64,000 nucleotides of DNA from Mucilaginibacter jinjuensis (GCF_028596025.1 NZ_CP117167.1:4650001-4714000), one strand, 5' to 3'. Counted from the stretch's first letter, positions 35,801 through 45,139 are shown. Translations and numbers: made by a program. Notes: a model not told the origin generated them from the letters alone.

Positions 35801-36079
35801 TACGGTAATAGTTTGTGCATTAAAACCAACAAAGCTGAAAACGAGATTACTGCCCGCAGCAGCTTTGATTGAGTAATTTCCGTTAACATCTGTAACGGTA
35901 CCATCATTGGTTCCCTGTACTTTAACAGTTACGCCGGGTAAGGGCTGGCCTTTTTCGGTATCGGTAACTTTACCGCTAACCTTACCGTTTTGTGCCAAAC
36001 CGGGAGTTGTTATTGTAAGTAGCAATAACAGCGTTCCAAATAAAAGCACAAGGTTTTTAATTTGTAATTGTCTTATCAT
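32876..36079 (-). CDS. SusC/RagA family TonB-linked outer-membrane transporter
   Basis: 1067 residues with a signal peptide ending GLAQ (about residues 1-29). A carboxypeptidase-regulatory-like domain (about 30-110, GKVSGKVTDTEKGQPLPGV) precedes the SusC signature and TonB box region SEVVVVGYGTTKRKDLTG. The plug (LYVVDGYPI, ATAIYGVRAANGVV) and the long beta-barrel follow, ending in an aromatic residue as is usual. It imports glycan fragments with SusD using TonB energy. As first gene of the susCD operon it has a shared GTTAA-N16-GTTAA motif about 120-150 bp upstream. Confidence 0.96.
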   Translation of the reverse strand: MIRQLQIKNLVLLFGTLLLLLTITTPGLAQNGKVSGKVTDTEKGQPLPGVTVKVQGTNDGTVTDVNGNYSIKAAAGSNLVFSFVGFNAQTITVGGSNTVNVKLAPDNKSLSEVVVVGYGTTKRKDLTGSVASVSAAQIEQVPVTSVDQALQGRAAGVQVVNNDGSPGNGVTVVIRGVGSFGSSDPLYVVDGYPITGGLNNINPSDIASIDVLKDASATAIYGVRAANGVVIVTTKKGKKDGVQVAFDSYGSVQAKPKKYKVLNAQQWATLANEDHATEGTFTELPEWSNPSALTNVDWQDEVYRTGLKQNYNLAIRGGNEKVQSAVSLGYYDQKGIVLGSYYKRFNLSTNVDYTATKWLKSSTSAKYSRQDQSNPFGTGSLQQLTELIPTITGNKLTNLAKDANGNYGFYNPINIYTKSWNNPLYTIEQNDYKNLNNYFLGNTSLEATIIDGLKIKTNAGINVSDYSGYFFQPEDDRSSDQYGLGGANQLSQYSQSANNTFEWLWENTISYDKTFGKHAISFVGGVSEQENTYRIVGGAGNNLPSNGIRDLGQVQNLTAYGSQQTYSLASQFARLSYKFDDRYLITGTVRRDGSSKFDDGHKYGVFPSAAVAWRAKQESFLKNVDWLSDLKFRGGWGEVGNQGNINLFQYAALYSSGGGASTSTNVGYPFGKIYQPGVALTQLENPNLKWETDQQTDIGMDIAFLHGDLTLTADYYNKKSKDFLLAVLTPNQTGFPYQTQNVGSIDNKGFEFSLNYHKQLNKDFNFGAGLNITTVNNKLLSVSRASTYVDNLVTLTGLAATGWSNFSRTNIGQPIGEFFGYKSLGIFQSQAQINALNASAAAKNPSNPYYQNSTTQPGDRYFADTNGDGQVTASDRVSLGSPLPKFYGGFTLDASYKAFDFNAYFYGTYGNKIFNYQERMLESFQAPGFVGVENVGLDYYQNHWTPANPSNRYARVTYNDDVSGNNVASSVYVENGSYLRLKNLTVGYTLPSALVKKLTLTKVRFYVSAQNLFTITGYSGLDPEIGSASGTNPTTGATQQISATASGIDQGNYANTKFYTLGVNVTF

Positions 36080-36201
36080 AATTTAATTAAAGTGAGAAAT
36101 TGGTTTATATAGATATGGAGCGTTTAACTTTAACTGTAAAAAGCACGTTTATAATTGGAGTATAAATTTATGTGCCTGCCAAATCGAAGTGTAACAGTAT
36201 T

Positions 36202-36227
36202 GTTAATGTTTATGCAACAAATGTTAA
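36202..36227 (-). promoter_or_regulatory. Putative HTCS binding site, susC promoter
   Basis: On the plus strand GTTAA half-sites at 36202-36206 and 36223-36227, 21 bp apart, with TATGCAACAAAT between. It is the counterpart of the site at 24388-24413. The rest of the 313-bp gap between SusC and the regulator holds no gene. Confidence 0.65.
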
Positions 36228-36343
36228 GGGACTAAAAAACGCCTTATAAGAGAAAATAAGCGGGTTTATACGGATTTTTTGATGCTATAATTAACAAAAA
36301 TAGCATTGTATAAATAACACTAAGGGGGCAAATAATACGCCAA

Positions 36344-36360
36344 AAGCCCTTATCGGGCTT
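36344..36360 (-). terminator. Short hairpin after the HTCS gene
   Basis: Stem AAGCCC / GGGCTT with a 5-nt loop, 33 bp after the HTCS stop on the minus strand; the T run that follows is short, so it is a weak terminator candidate. Confidence 0.5.
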
Positions 36361-36392
36361 CTGGTTAATGGGAGTGAAAATGCGGAGAAATA

Positions 36393-39300
36393 CTATACCG
36401 TATCTAAAATTTCCTTTTTCTTTAATTGGAGAATATATTCTGATGGTAACATGCCATACTCTTCGCGGAAAACTTTGGCGAAATAGGTAGGGTTGGCAAA
36501 GCCAACTTCGTAAGCTACGTTGGCTATGTTAAGCTTGCTTTTTTCTAATAGCTGTACTGCTTTTTCGAGACGGATATTCCTGATAAAATCAACCGGTGTT
36601 TTGCCGGTAAGCGTAAGCAGTTTTTTATACAGCGATACACGGCTTAACAACATCAACCTGCTCAATTCTTCTACCGAGAAATTGGCATTGGTGATGTTGG
36701 CTTCTACTATTTTAACAGCATTCTTGATAAACTTATCATCCTCTGATGCCACTTCAATCTGCTCTACTTTAACGTCCTGCTGTTTCTGGTAGGTCTTCTT
36801 CAATGTTTCCTGTAAAAGCAACAGGTTCTTAATTTTTGATAATAGGATCTCGAAGTTAAACGGCTTGGTGATATAATCGTTCGCACCACTTTCGAGCCCC
36901 AAAAGTTGATCTTCAGGCTCGTTTAAGGCAGTAAGCAGTATAATCGGGATATGTGTTGTCCTGCTGTCAGCCTTAATCTTCTTGCTTAGCTCAATGCCAT
37001 TCATTTCGGGCATGCTAATGTCGCTCACTACCAGGTTAGGGTGGATAGCCAGTGTTTTTTGCCAGCCCTCTTTTCCGTTGCAGGCCTCAATAATGGTAAA
37101 CTGATGTTTCAGGTTATCCTTCAGATAAAAACGCATATCATCATTATCCTCGATCAGCAATACCACCGGTTTTTTATTTGAACGCAGTATGTCTTCTTTA
37201 ATTCTCTTAGCTTCGGGTTCGGTGCCAATTACAGTTGGTTCTGCCAACAAATTACTTTCTGCAACTACAGGCAGCAGTATGGTAAAGCAGCTACCATGAT
37301 TGGGTTCACTCTCCACGCTAATTTCCCCGCCATGCATTTTAACAAATTCGCGGGTAATGGACAGCCCTATCCCACTCCCCTGGTTTAACAGGTTCTGCGG
37401 CATATCATCCTGGAAGAAACGTTCGAAGATCTTATCCTGTTTATCGGTAGTAATACCAATACCTGTATCTATTACCTTAATCTCCAGCATTTGCTGTTTT
37501 TCGGTGCTTTCGTTTTTATTCAGGCTAAGCAAAATACAAATGTGGCCCCCTGATGGTGTAAACTTAAATGCGTTTGAGAGCAGGTTGAAAAGGATGCGTT
37601 CCAGTTTATCATGGTCAAATTCGGTTATCAAAGTTTCTATTTCAGAATCAAACACATAGCGTAAATTCTTCTGCTGCGCGATATCGGTAAACGAACACGA
37701 AATCTCTTTAACGAAAGCAACAATATCACCCCTTGTAAGGCTTAGTTTCAGTTCCTTAAACTCCATCTTCCTGAAATCGAGCAACTGGTTAACCAGGTTT
37801 AACAGACGCCGGCCGTTCCTCTTAATCATTTGCAATTGTTGCTGTTGCTCGGGCTTTTCGTTAATTTTTATCAGTTGTTCAATTGGTGATAGTATGAGCG
37901 ATAACGGCGTGCGGAACTCATGACTTACATTGGTAAAGAATTTGATCTTCATTAAATCCAACTCGTGCATGCGACGAGCTTCCAGAACTTCGTGTGCTGC
38001 TTTGCGTTCGATCTCGAGCTGATGCTGTTGGGCGGCAAACTCTGTTTTTAGTTTTAAAATACCGCGATGCCTGATGTAAAATAAGGAAGCCACAAAACCA
38101 AGGAAGTATAACAGGTAAGCCAATGGTGATTTCCAGAATGGCGGCAACACGGTAATTTTCAGGTTTATATAACTTGCGTTTTTAACATTATTGCTATTGA
38201 ATGCTTTTACTTTAAAAATATAATCGCCTGCATCAAGATTGGTATAGGTAGCGCGCCGGGTATTGGCCGATGTGCTAAGCCAGGTTTTATCAAAACCCTC
38301 TAACTGATATTGATACTGAACCTTGTTAGGGTTAAAGAAATCGCAGGCGGCAAATTCTAAGCTAAATACGTTTTGACTATGGTTAAAAACGATAGCCTTT
38401 GTATCTGAGATGGATTTTTCTAAAACAACACTTCCCTTAATGGTATCGCCCACAACAACACTCTTGTTAAATAATTGCAAATCGGTAAATACAAGCGGAG
38501 GTTTGTGTGAAGAGATGCCAATCTGTGCCGGATCGAACAGGTTAAAGCCATGCGCCCCACCAAATATCAACTTCCCTTCGCGGGTTTTAAAGGCAGCGTT
38601 TACGTTAAACTCCCTCCCCTGCAAACCATCGCTTTCGTCGAAATTTTTAATATCGAATTTGTAATTATTGGCTGCACCTGTTAAAGTAATGCATGTTACC
38701 CCCCTGGTTGTGCTGCACCATATACGGCCTTGTTTATCTTCCAGTATATTAACTATATTATTGGCTGGCAAGCCTTTTTCACCATCGAGGTTTGTAAATT
38801 GATTGGTAACCGGGTTTAAAATACTTAACCCGCCTTTAGTGCCAATCCATACCAATTGCCGGCGGTCTTCAATAAGGCAATTCACATCCCTTGCAACCAG
38901 GCTATTGGCATTATGTGCATTATGGATATAATGGGTTACCTTATGGGTTTGAGTATTAATAAAATCGAGTCCTTTGTCTTCGCCTACCCAAACATTACCC
39001 TTTTTATCGGGATATAGCACACCTATATATCTCGAATTTAAAGCTTTGTTATAAGGGGCAGAAAATGTTTGCGTTTTGCGATTGAAAATATTAACGCCCC
39101 CGGCAAAAGTCCCCACCCAGATGTTGTAAACCTTGTCTTCAAAAATTGTATAAATACGGTCGTCGAGTATAGCGCCTGCATTTTTATCATCGGCCCTGTA
39201 ATGGGTAAAAGTTTTACCATCAAAACAATCCAGGCCGCCAAAATAAGTACCTATCCAAAGCTTCCCTTCATGATCGATGCATAAACTAACTACTACATCA

Positions 39301-40559
39301 CCTGTTAAACTATTTATATTATTGGGGTTATGTTTATAATTGGTAAACTGATGCTTGTTTTGATCGTAATAAATTAAACCGCCGCCGTTGGTGCCCACCC
39401 ATAAATTGCCTTTGTGGTCTTCTTCAAAACAATCCACATCTTCGGCAGGTAAACTTGCTTTATCCGATGGAAAACGCCTGATTACAGGGAACTGAAAAAT
39501 CCCTTTATGATAATAACTGATCCCTTGTTTATAAGTACCCGCCCAGATAATCCCATCCTGATCCTTATACAACACCACGTTATCACCCATTAACGATTTG
39601 GGGTCGTCTTCATGAGGCAAAAGGTAAGTCACTTTATCAGTTTTGGGGTCTATAACATTAATACCTCCATGGTCTGTACCTATCCATATTTTGTGATCAT
39701 CGCCAATAATTACACTGTTGATAATATTTGAATTAAGCAGGCTACCGGGAGTTTCTTTTGAATAATGTTTAAGCGTTTTACTGCCGGTGTTGTATGAATA
39801 AACCCCTACCGATTTGGCAGCCGCCCAGATCCATAGTTTCCGGTCGTTATCAAGCTGTATTGAAAAATTTACCGGGGCTTTGTTCTGGCAGATTGAGGCT
39901 GGCAATGCAGCCCTGTCTACAATTTTATGATGCGCAACATCCAATTTTTCGAACACCCCGTCGCTATAAATCAACCAAACATTACCATTGCCGCAATCAA
40001 CCATATCCATAACCCAGTTAGAATGCAGGGTAGGTTTTGATGCGAATGACTGACTATAGTAAGTGGTGGTATTGCTCGCTTCGTGATAACAATAAAGACC
40101 TTTCTCGCTGGTTGAGAACCAGTAGTTACCTCTTGAATCTTTTTTAATAAAGCCCAGATCGTTAGTTAGTATCTGCAGCCGGGCTAGTTCGGGATTTATA
40201 TTGTTGTAAAATTTTTCGGTTGCAGGATCATAAATGCTGTAATTATTATGTGTATATACCCACATCTTTTTTCCCGGCCCTTCATAAATACGCGAAACGT
40301 AGTTATCTGATATAGAGGAGGTGTCTTTGCTCTCATTTTTAAACACCCTGAATTTATACCCATCGTACCTGTTTAGTCCCGAAGTAGTACCGAACCACAT
40401 AAACCCTTTCGAATCTTTAAAAATGCAGTTGATCTGGTTACTTGATAAACCATTATTAATATCCAGATGAGAGAACTGATATTTATCGTTTTGCGAATAT
40501 GCAATGGATTGCAGAATAACAGCAAATACCGCTATTAAAAGTAAACTTTTGGCACGCAT
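36393..40559 (-). CDS. Hybrid two-component system regulator (HTCS)
   Basis: 1388 residues, the standard HTCS layout. A signal peptide (about 1-22) leads to a periplasmic sensor of two beta-propellers made of Reg_prop repeats (SSNQINCIFKDSKGFMWFG, DHKIWIGTDHGG and so on), followed by a Y_Y_Y domain (about 715-785) and one membrane helix (about 795-815). Inside lie the histidine kinase (VSHEFRTPL with His880), the ATPase domain (DTGIGI, GSGIGLSI), a receiver domain with phospho-acceptor Asp1180 in VVSDISMPEMNG, and a C-terminal AraC-type HTH (about 1285-1380). It senses an oligosaccharide and activates the adjacent locus. A weaker copy of the shared promoter motif lies upstream of it at about 40604-40626. 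Confidence 0.96.
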   Translation of the reverse strand: MRAKSLLLIAVFAVILQSIAYSQNDKYQFSHLDINNGLSSNQINCIFKDSKGFMWFGTTSGLNRYDGYKFRVFKNESKDTSSISDNYVSRIYEGPGKKMWVYTHNNYSIYDPATEKFYNNINPELARLQILTNDLGFIKKDSRGNYWFSTSEKGLYCYHEASNTTTYYSQSFASKPTLHSNWVMDMVDCGNGNVWLIYSDGVFEKLDVAHHKIVDRAALPASICQNKAPVNFSIQLDNDRKLWIWAAAKSVGVYSYNTGSKTLKHYSKETPGSLLNSNIINSVIIGDDHKIWIGTDHGGINVIDPKTDKVTYLLPHEDDPKSLMGDNVVLYKDQDGIIWAGTYKQGISYYHKGIFQFPVIRRFPSDKASLPAEDVDCFEEDHKGNLWVGTNGGGLIYYDQNKHQFTNYKHNPNNINSLTGDVVVSLCIDHEGKLWIGTYFGGLDCFDGKTFTHYRADDKNAGAILDDRIYTIFEDKVYNIWVGTFAGGVNIFNRKTQTFSAPYNKALNSRYIGVLYPDKKGNVWVGEDKGLDFINTQTHKVTHYIHNAHNANSLVARDVNCLIEDRRQLVWIGTKGGLSILNPVTNQFTNLDGEKGLPANNIVNILEDKQGRIWCSTTRGVTCITLTGAANNYKFDIKNFDESDGLQGREFNVNAAFKTREGKLIFGGAHGFNLFDPAQIGISSHKPPLVFTDLQLFNKSVVVGDTIKGSVVLEKSISDTKAIVFNHSQNVFSLEFAACDFFNPNKVQYQYQLEGFDKTWLSTSANTRRATYTNLDAGDYIFKVKAFNSNNVKNASYINLKITVLPPFWKSPLAYLLYFLGFVASLFYIRHRGILKLKTEFAAQQHQLEIERKAAHEVLEARRMHELDLMKIKFFTNVSHEFRTPLSLILSPIEQLIKINEKPEQQQQLQMIKRNGRRLLNLVNQLLDFRKMEFKELKLSLTRGDIVAFVKEISCSFTDIAQQKNLRYVFDSEIETLITEFDHDKLERILFNLLSNAFKFTPSGGHICILLSLNKNESTEKQQMLEIKVIDTGIGITTDKQDKIFERFFQDDMPQNLLNQGSGIGLSITREFVKMHGGEISVESEPNHGSCFTILLPVVAESNLLAEPTVIGTEPEAKRIKEDILRSNKKPVVLLIEDNDDMRFYLKDNLKHQFTIIEACNGKEGWQKTLAIHPNLVVSDISMPEMNGIELSKKIKADSRTTHIPIILLTALNEPEDQLLGLESGANDYITKPFNFEILLSKIKNLLLLQETLKKTYQKQQDVKVEQIEVASEDDKFIKNAVKIVEANITNANFSVEELSRLMLLSRVSLYKKLLTLTGKTPVDFIRNIRLEKAVQLLEKSKLNIANVAYEVGFANPTYFAKVFREEYGMLPSEYILQLKKKEILDTV

Positions 40560-40678
40560 AAATATTTATAATTGGTTTGGCAGCATTGAGAGTTACTGCT
40601 TACGCTAAGTTATGAATAAATGTTAATCATACAATTTAAATTCATTAGTTTATTTATTTAACTATTCAGGTTATAAAA

Positions 40679-40711
40679 AATAAGCCCTGCATGTAATATG
40701 CAGGGCTTATT
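40679..40711. terminator. Bidirectional intrinsic terminator
   Basis: Perfect 14-bp stem AATAAGCCCTGCAT / ATGCAGGGCTTATT (40679-40692 with 40698-40711) with a 5-nt loop, 26 bp after the sedolisin stop and before the HTCS start. Confidence 0.85.
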
Positions 40712-40737
40712 AATACCGGATATTTTAGCTATCGATA

Positions 40738-42267
40738 TTATAATTTTGATAACACGCCCCAACCTGTACAGGCATCCCAGCCAATGGCTGCGGTATAACC
40801 TGTTTTTTTACTGGTGGTCTTATTATCGCCCGATGTAATATCGCGGCACAAATTAGGCGTTGAATACAGGGTTGGATTAATAAAGCCGGCGGGTTTCTTT
40901 TTCTGCTCGTTAAGTAAGGCTATTAAACCGGCCATTAACGGTGCAACAGCACTTGTACCGCCAATAACCATTTGCTGCCCATCAACCAGTACCTGGTAGC
41001 CTGTATTAGGGTCGGCGTTACCGGCAACATCGGGCAGGCCGCGGCCTTTAAATTTGGTATCGAGCGCCAGTGGCACGTTAGCTTTTGTCTGATAATCGGG
41101 CAGTGGGAAATAATTACTTACACCACCGCCGGAAGCCGAACTGGTAGACTCGTGCCATACCACTTCATTTGTAATTTTTGTGCCGTTAACTGTTAGCTTA
41201 GTACCACCGCATGCCAGTACATAAGGGCTTGATGCCGGGAAATCAACGTGAACTTTACCATCGGTTTCATCGTCGCGCGAGCCACTATCACCTGCTGCTA
41301 CACAGATGGTGATACCCAAAGCTGATGCTGTTTTAAATGATTCGTTAAAATTATCCAAAGCCTGTTGGGTCCAGTTAACTTCTGCCGACCCCCAGCTGAT
41401 AGATATTACGGATGGCTTATTCTGTGTATCGTGAATGGCTTTGGTTATGGCATCCAGGAAACCTTTATCGGTATTGGGCGTAAAATATACGGCCAAAGTT
41501 GCACCGGGTGCTACGGCACCAGCTACTTCAATATCCAGCATTACTTCGCCATCCGGTCCATTGGCTGTTGATGGGCTGTTTTTGCCGCCATCTACTGCAA
41601 TTGCTTTTACTGTAGGTGTGGTGATTTTTAAGCCTTTAAAATAATTGGTGATATCGGTAGTCCTGAACCCTCCGCCCAGTTCAATAATGGCTATACACTG
41701 CCCTTTACCTGTTACGCCGGTTGGGAAACCATATATTTTAGCCAATTGATTTGGGGTAAATGATTGCGGAGCCGCTGCATGTGAAACTATCCCACCTTTA
41801 GGAGTTTGAAACATTGGCCGTGCAATAGGGTGATTATCTAACCCAAACACACCGGCAACAATATCCTGCAAATCATCAGGCACGTGGATCTCCCCGGTTA
41901 GAGTGCGGTAATTAGTTGATGCTTTTCTGTAAGTTTTAACGGTAACATTAAACGCAGTTTGTAAGTCGCTGATCTTGCCACTCAATATTACGCTCCGGCG
42001 TGCCAGGTTAACATCAACTGTGGTTAAATTGTGAGCATGAGCAAAGGCTTCAACTTTGTCTGCATCGCTTTGCTCGGCGGCGTAATCGGTTTCATATTCT
42101 TTACGGGTAAGGTGCTTACCCATAATAGCATCGGCAGGTAATTTCTTTTTACGGCGTAAGCGCACAGTTACCTCAACTGTCTGTTCCTGATCTGCTTCTT
42201 TAAGCTTTTTGGCCTGGGGTAACGCCTTATAACTACCAGCCAGTTTAACATTCGATTTCTTTTCCAT
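40738..42267 (-). CDS. S53 family peptidase (sedolisin/kumamolisin type)
   Basis: 509 residues. A pro-kumamolisin domain covers about residues 30-145 (RLRRKKKLPADAI, HNLTTVDVNLARRSVIL). The catalytic domain shows the Glu-x3-Asp pair in GEVMLDIEVAGA, the oxyanion Asp in AAGDSGS, the nucleophile Ser in GGTSAVAPL, and a C-terminal calcium-site segment (GWDACTGWG). Sedolisins are acid-active endopeptidases that mature by removal of the propeptide. No signal peptide is visible at the N-terminus (MEKKSNVKLAGSYKALPQ), which is odd for a normally secreted enzyme. It is transcribed alone, away from the permease gene. Confidence 0.92.
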   Translation of the reverse strand: MEKKSNVKLAGSYKALPQAKKLKEADQEQTVEVTVRLRRKKKLPADAIMGKHLTRKEYETDYAAEQSDADKVEAFAHAHNLTTVDVNLARRSVILSGKISDLQTAFNVTVKTYRKASTNYRTLTGEIHVPDDLQDIVAGVFGLDNHPIARPMFQTPKGGIVSHAAAPQSFTPNQLAKIYGFPTGVTGKGQCIAIIELGGGFRTTDITNYFKGLKITTPTVKAIAVDGGKNSPSTANGPDGEVMLDIEVAGAVAPGATLAVYFTPNTDKGFLDAITKAIHDTQNKPSVISISWGSAEVNWTQQALDNFNESFKTASALGITICVAAGDSGSRDDETDGKVHVDFPASSPYVLACGGTKLTVNGTKITNEVVWHESTSSASGGGVSNYFPLPDYQTKANVPLALDTKFKGRGLPDVAGNADPNTGYQVLVDGQQMVIGGTSAVAPLMAGLIALLNEQKKKPAGFINPTLYSTPNLCRDITSGDNKTTSKKTGYTAAIGWDACTGWGVLSKL

Positions 42268-42659
42268 AATATTAAGATTATCTAAACCAATAATCTAATA
42301 TAGACTTATTATTATCTTATTATATAAAAAATAATAAGATAATTCACAAGCCTTCTCTAAAGTGCAAAAACAGCATATATAGTTTACAAACGCAACTATT
42401 TAAATATCTACCAATTATCACAGTATGTTAATTTTATATAAATAATATATTATTATTAAAATTTAGACACAAATAATACTTATAAATCTATCTGGATGCG
42501 CTGTAGTGTTAAAACCGAACGTTGAGTGTTCGGTTTCGATACACTCAGAAATAGAAACATCAATTAAAATACTAATAATCAATACATTATAAAACAGGCA
42601 TAATATTTAAACATATTACAGCGTAAAATCCAATTTTGTTTTCCCTAAAGCGCAGTATC
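42268..42659. other. AT-rich divergent intergenic region, 392 bp
   Basis: Separates the divergent sedolisin and permease genes and holds no gene. A perfect inverted repeat AAACCGAAC-N7-GTTCGGTTT lies at 42512-42536, about 125 bp before the permease ATG; it lacks a T run and so may be an operator or leader hairpin rather than a terminator. Confidence 0.55.
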
Positions 42660-45026
42660 ATGATCAGAAATTACCTAAAAATTGCCTGGCGTAACCTCGT
42701 TAAAGACAAGCAATTTACCCTGCTTAATGTATTAGGCCTTTCTGCCGGCTTAGCCTGCACCCTGCTTATTTATTTGTGGGTGCACGATGAGGTAAGCTAC
42801 GACAAGTTTTTTGACAAAAACGACCAGATTTACCAGGTAATGGAGCACCGTAAAGGTGGCAACCAGCAATTAACGGATGAATCATCAGGTTTAGTGAGCG
42901 AAGTACTAAAACTGCAAAACCCAGAAGTGCAATATGCCGCTGCAATTGCCCCGCCGGATTGGTTTCAGAAATTTACCTTGAGCAATGGTGATAAAAACAT
43001 CAAGGCCGTTGGTCAGTACGCGGGGAAGGATTATTTCAACATTTTCTCTTTTAAAATGCTGCAGGGTGAACGAGGTAAAGTGCTCAACAATAAAAACGGC
43101 ATTGTAATTTCTGATGAATTAGCGAAAAAGCTGTTCGGTACTACGGATAATGCGATTGGCAAACCCATCAAGTTTCAGCAGGATAAATATTTCTATGTAT
43201 CGGGTGTGTTCGAAAAATTACCTGCGCATTCATCCCAACAATTTGATTTTACGCTGTCGTTCGATTATCTGGCCGAAGTACCCGGACAGCAATGGGTTAA
43301 AAGCTGGGAAAACGGCGGCCCGCACAACTTTGTAATGTTGAAAAAAGGCACAGACATTGATGCTTTTAATAAAAAAATTGCCAGCCTGGTAACCAAAAAC
43401 AGCAAAGATACCGCGAGGACTACCTTTGTTACCCGTTTTTCTGATAATTACTTACAAAACACCTTCATTCACGGCTCGCGGGTAAGCGGCCGGGCCGAGT
43501 ATGTTAAACTCTTCTCATTGGTTGCCATATTTATATTAGTTATTGCCTGTATTAATTTCATGAACCTTTCTACCGCCAAAGCATCTGGGCGAATGAAAGA
43601 AGTTGGCATTAAAAAAGTGGTTGGTGCGCCGCGCATTCAGTTGATTATCCAGTTCCTGTCCGAATCCCTGCTGATGGCCATCTTTACTATGATCATTGCT
43701 ATTGGCATTGCCTGGTTGTTATTACCACAGTTTAACCAGTTAACGGGCAAGCAAATTCAACTGCACTTTGATGCTCAATTAATACTGATGCTAATCGGCA
43801 TTACCATTTTCACAGGTTTAGCAGCTGGGAGTTATCCGGCTTTATATCTGTCTAAGTTTAAACCTTTAGCCATTTTAAAAGGCAAATTCACTTCTTCATT
43901 TTCAGAATTATTAGCGCGTAAAGGCTTGGTGGTATTTCAGTTCACGCTTTCGGTTATGTTGATTGTAGCTGTGCTGGTAGTTTATAAGCAAATTCAATAT
44001 ATCCAGTCAACCAAACCGGGTTATAATAAAGATAATGTGATCAGGTTCGATTCGGAAGGCAAACTCCTGGGCAATGAAGAAACTTTCACAGCCGAACTAC
44101 GCACCATACCCGGCGTGGTAGATGCCAGCTTTACCCAGCACAATTTAGTAGGCCGCAATTTTGGCACAGCTGTAGTAAGTTGGGAGGGCAACAATGACCA
44201 AACAACCTATTTTGAAGGTTTTTACGGCGGCTATAAGTTTGTGGAAACCATGGGCATGCAAATGGCCGCGGGCAGGGCTTTCTCTAAAAACTATGGCGAT
44301 GAGAGCAATAAGGTTTTACTTAATGAAACCGCTGTTGCCGCTATGCACCTTACCAACCCGGTAGGTAAAACGATAAAAATTTTTAACCAGCCTTTACAGG
44401 TTATCGGCGTGGTAAAAGATTTCCATTACGAATCGTTACACCAGGCAGTTACACCATCATATATTGAACTTGCTGTTGACAATAGCCCCTGGTATAAAAT
44501 TATGGTACGAATCAAAGGTGCGGATCAAAAAGAAACCATTGCACGGATCCAGCATTTATACGAAAGCTTTAATCCCGGTTTCCCATTCTCTTATAACTTT
44601 TTGGATGAAGCTTATCAAAAGCAATACGAAACCGAAGCACGGGTTTCTACAATAGCTCAATATTTTTCATTCCTCGCTATACTAATCTCATGCCTTGGTT
44701 TGTTCGGACTGGTAGCCTTTACTGCACAAAAACGCCAGAAAGAAATTGGCGTGCGTAAAGTAATCGGCGCTTCGGTTAACGGCATTACTATTATGCTCGC
44801 TAAAGATTTTCTGAAACTGGTATTCATAGCCGTAGCCATTGCCTTCCCGATAGCCTGGTGGGTAATGTACCAGTGGCTGCAGGGTTTTGCCTACCGCATC
44901 AGCATTGACCCGGGTGTATTTATAATTTCGGGGACTTCCATCCTATTGATTACCATATTAACCGTAAGTTTTCAGGCTATTAAGGCAGCGATGGCTAACC
45001 CGGTTAAGAGCCTGAGAAGCGAGTAA
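42660..45026 (+). CDS. FtsX-like ABC transporter permease (MacB type)
   Basis: 788 residues from the ATG at 42660 (MIRNYLKIAWRNLVKDKQFTLLN, the typical opening of Bacteroidota MacB-like permeases). Topology: one N-terminal helix, a MacB periplasmic core (about 50-270), three helices with the FtsX motif (MKEVGIKKVVGAPR), a second helix and periplasmic domain, and a closing three-helix FtsX unit (QKEIGVRKVIGAS). There is no ATPase gene next to it. Such permeases export peptides or drugs or transmit force to periplasmic partners. A TTG eight codons upstream is an unlikely start. A terminator follows at 45051. Confidence 0.93.
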   Translation: MIRNYLKIAWRNLVKDKQFTLLNVLGLSAGLACTLLIYLWVHDEVSYDKFFDKNDQIYQVMEHRKGGNQQLTDESSGLVSEVLKLQNPEVQYAAAIAPPDWFQKFTLSNGDKNIKAVGQYAGKDYFNIFSFKMLQGERGKVLNNKNGIVISDELAKKLFGTTDNAIGKPIKFQQDKYFYVSGVFEKLPAHSSQQFDFTLSFDYLAEVPGQQWVKSWENGGPHNFVMLKKGTDIDAFNKKIASLVTKNSKDTARTTFVTRFSDNYLQNTFIHGSRVSGRAEYVKLFSLVAIFILVIACINFMNLSTAKASGRMKEVGIKKVVGAPRIQLIIQFLSESLLMAIFTMIIAIGIAWLLLPQFNQLTGKQIQLHFDAQLILMLIGITIFTGLAAGSYPALYLSKFKPLAILKGKFTSSFSELLARKGLVVFQFTLSVMLIVAVLVVYKQIQYIQSTKPGYNKDNVIRFDSEGKLLGNEETFTAELRTIPGVVDASFTQHNLVGRNFGTAVVSWEGNNDQTTYFEGFYGGYKFVETMGMQMAAGRAFSKNYGDESNKVLLNETAVAAMHLTNPVGKTIKIFNQPLQVIGVVKDFHYESLHQAVTPSYIELAVDNSPWYKIMVRIKGADQKETIARIQHLYESFNPGFPFSYNFLDEAYQKQYETEARVSTIAQYFSFLAILISCLGLFGLVAFTAQKRQKEIGVRKVIGASVNGITIMLAKDFLKLVFIAVAIAFPIAWWVMYQWLQGFAYRISIDPGVFIISGTSILLITILTVSFQAIKAAMANPVKSLRSE

Positions 45027-45050
45027 AATCAAACCTTATTTATGTTATCG

Positions 45051-45083
45051 AAGACGTTCTTTCAACAAGGAACGTCTTTTTTT
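45051..45083. terminator. Intrinsic terminator after permease gene
   Basis: Stem AAGACGTTC / GAACGTCTT with a 10-nt loop, followed by a run of T; 24 bp after the stop. Confidence 0.85.
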
Positions 45084-45139
45084 GTATATCATTTGAAACA
45101 AATGATTATTCATATAATCTAATTGTTCTAATTTCAATT

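Noticed and set aside
42512..42536. Inverted repeat taken as a terminator
   Set aside because: It has no T run and no gene ends just before it; recorded only as a possible operator in the intergenic region.
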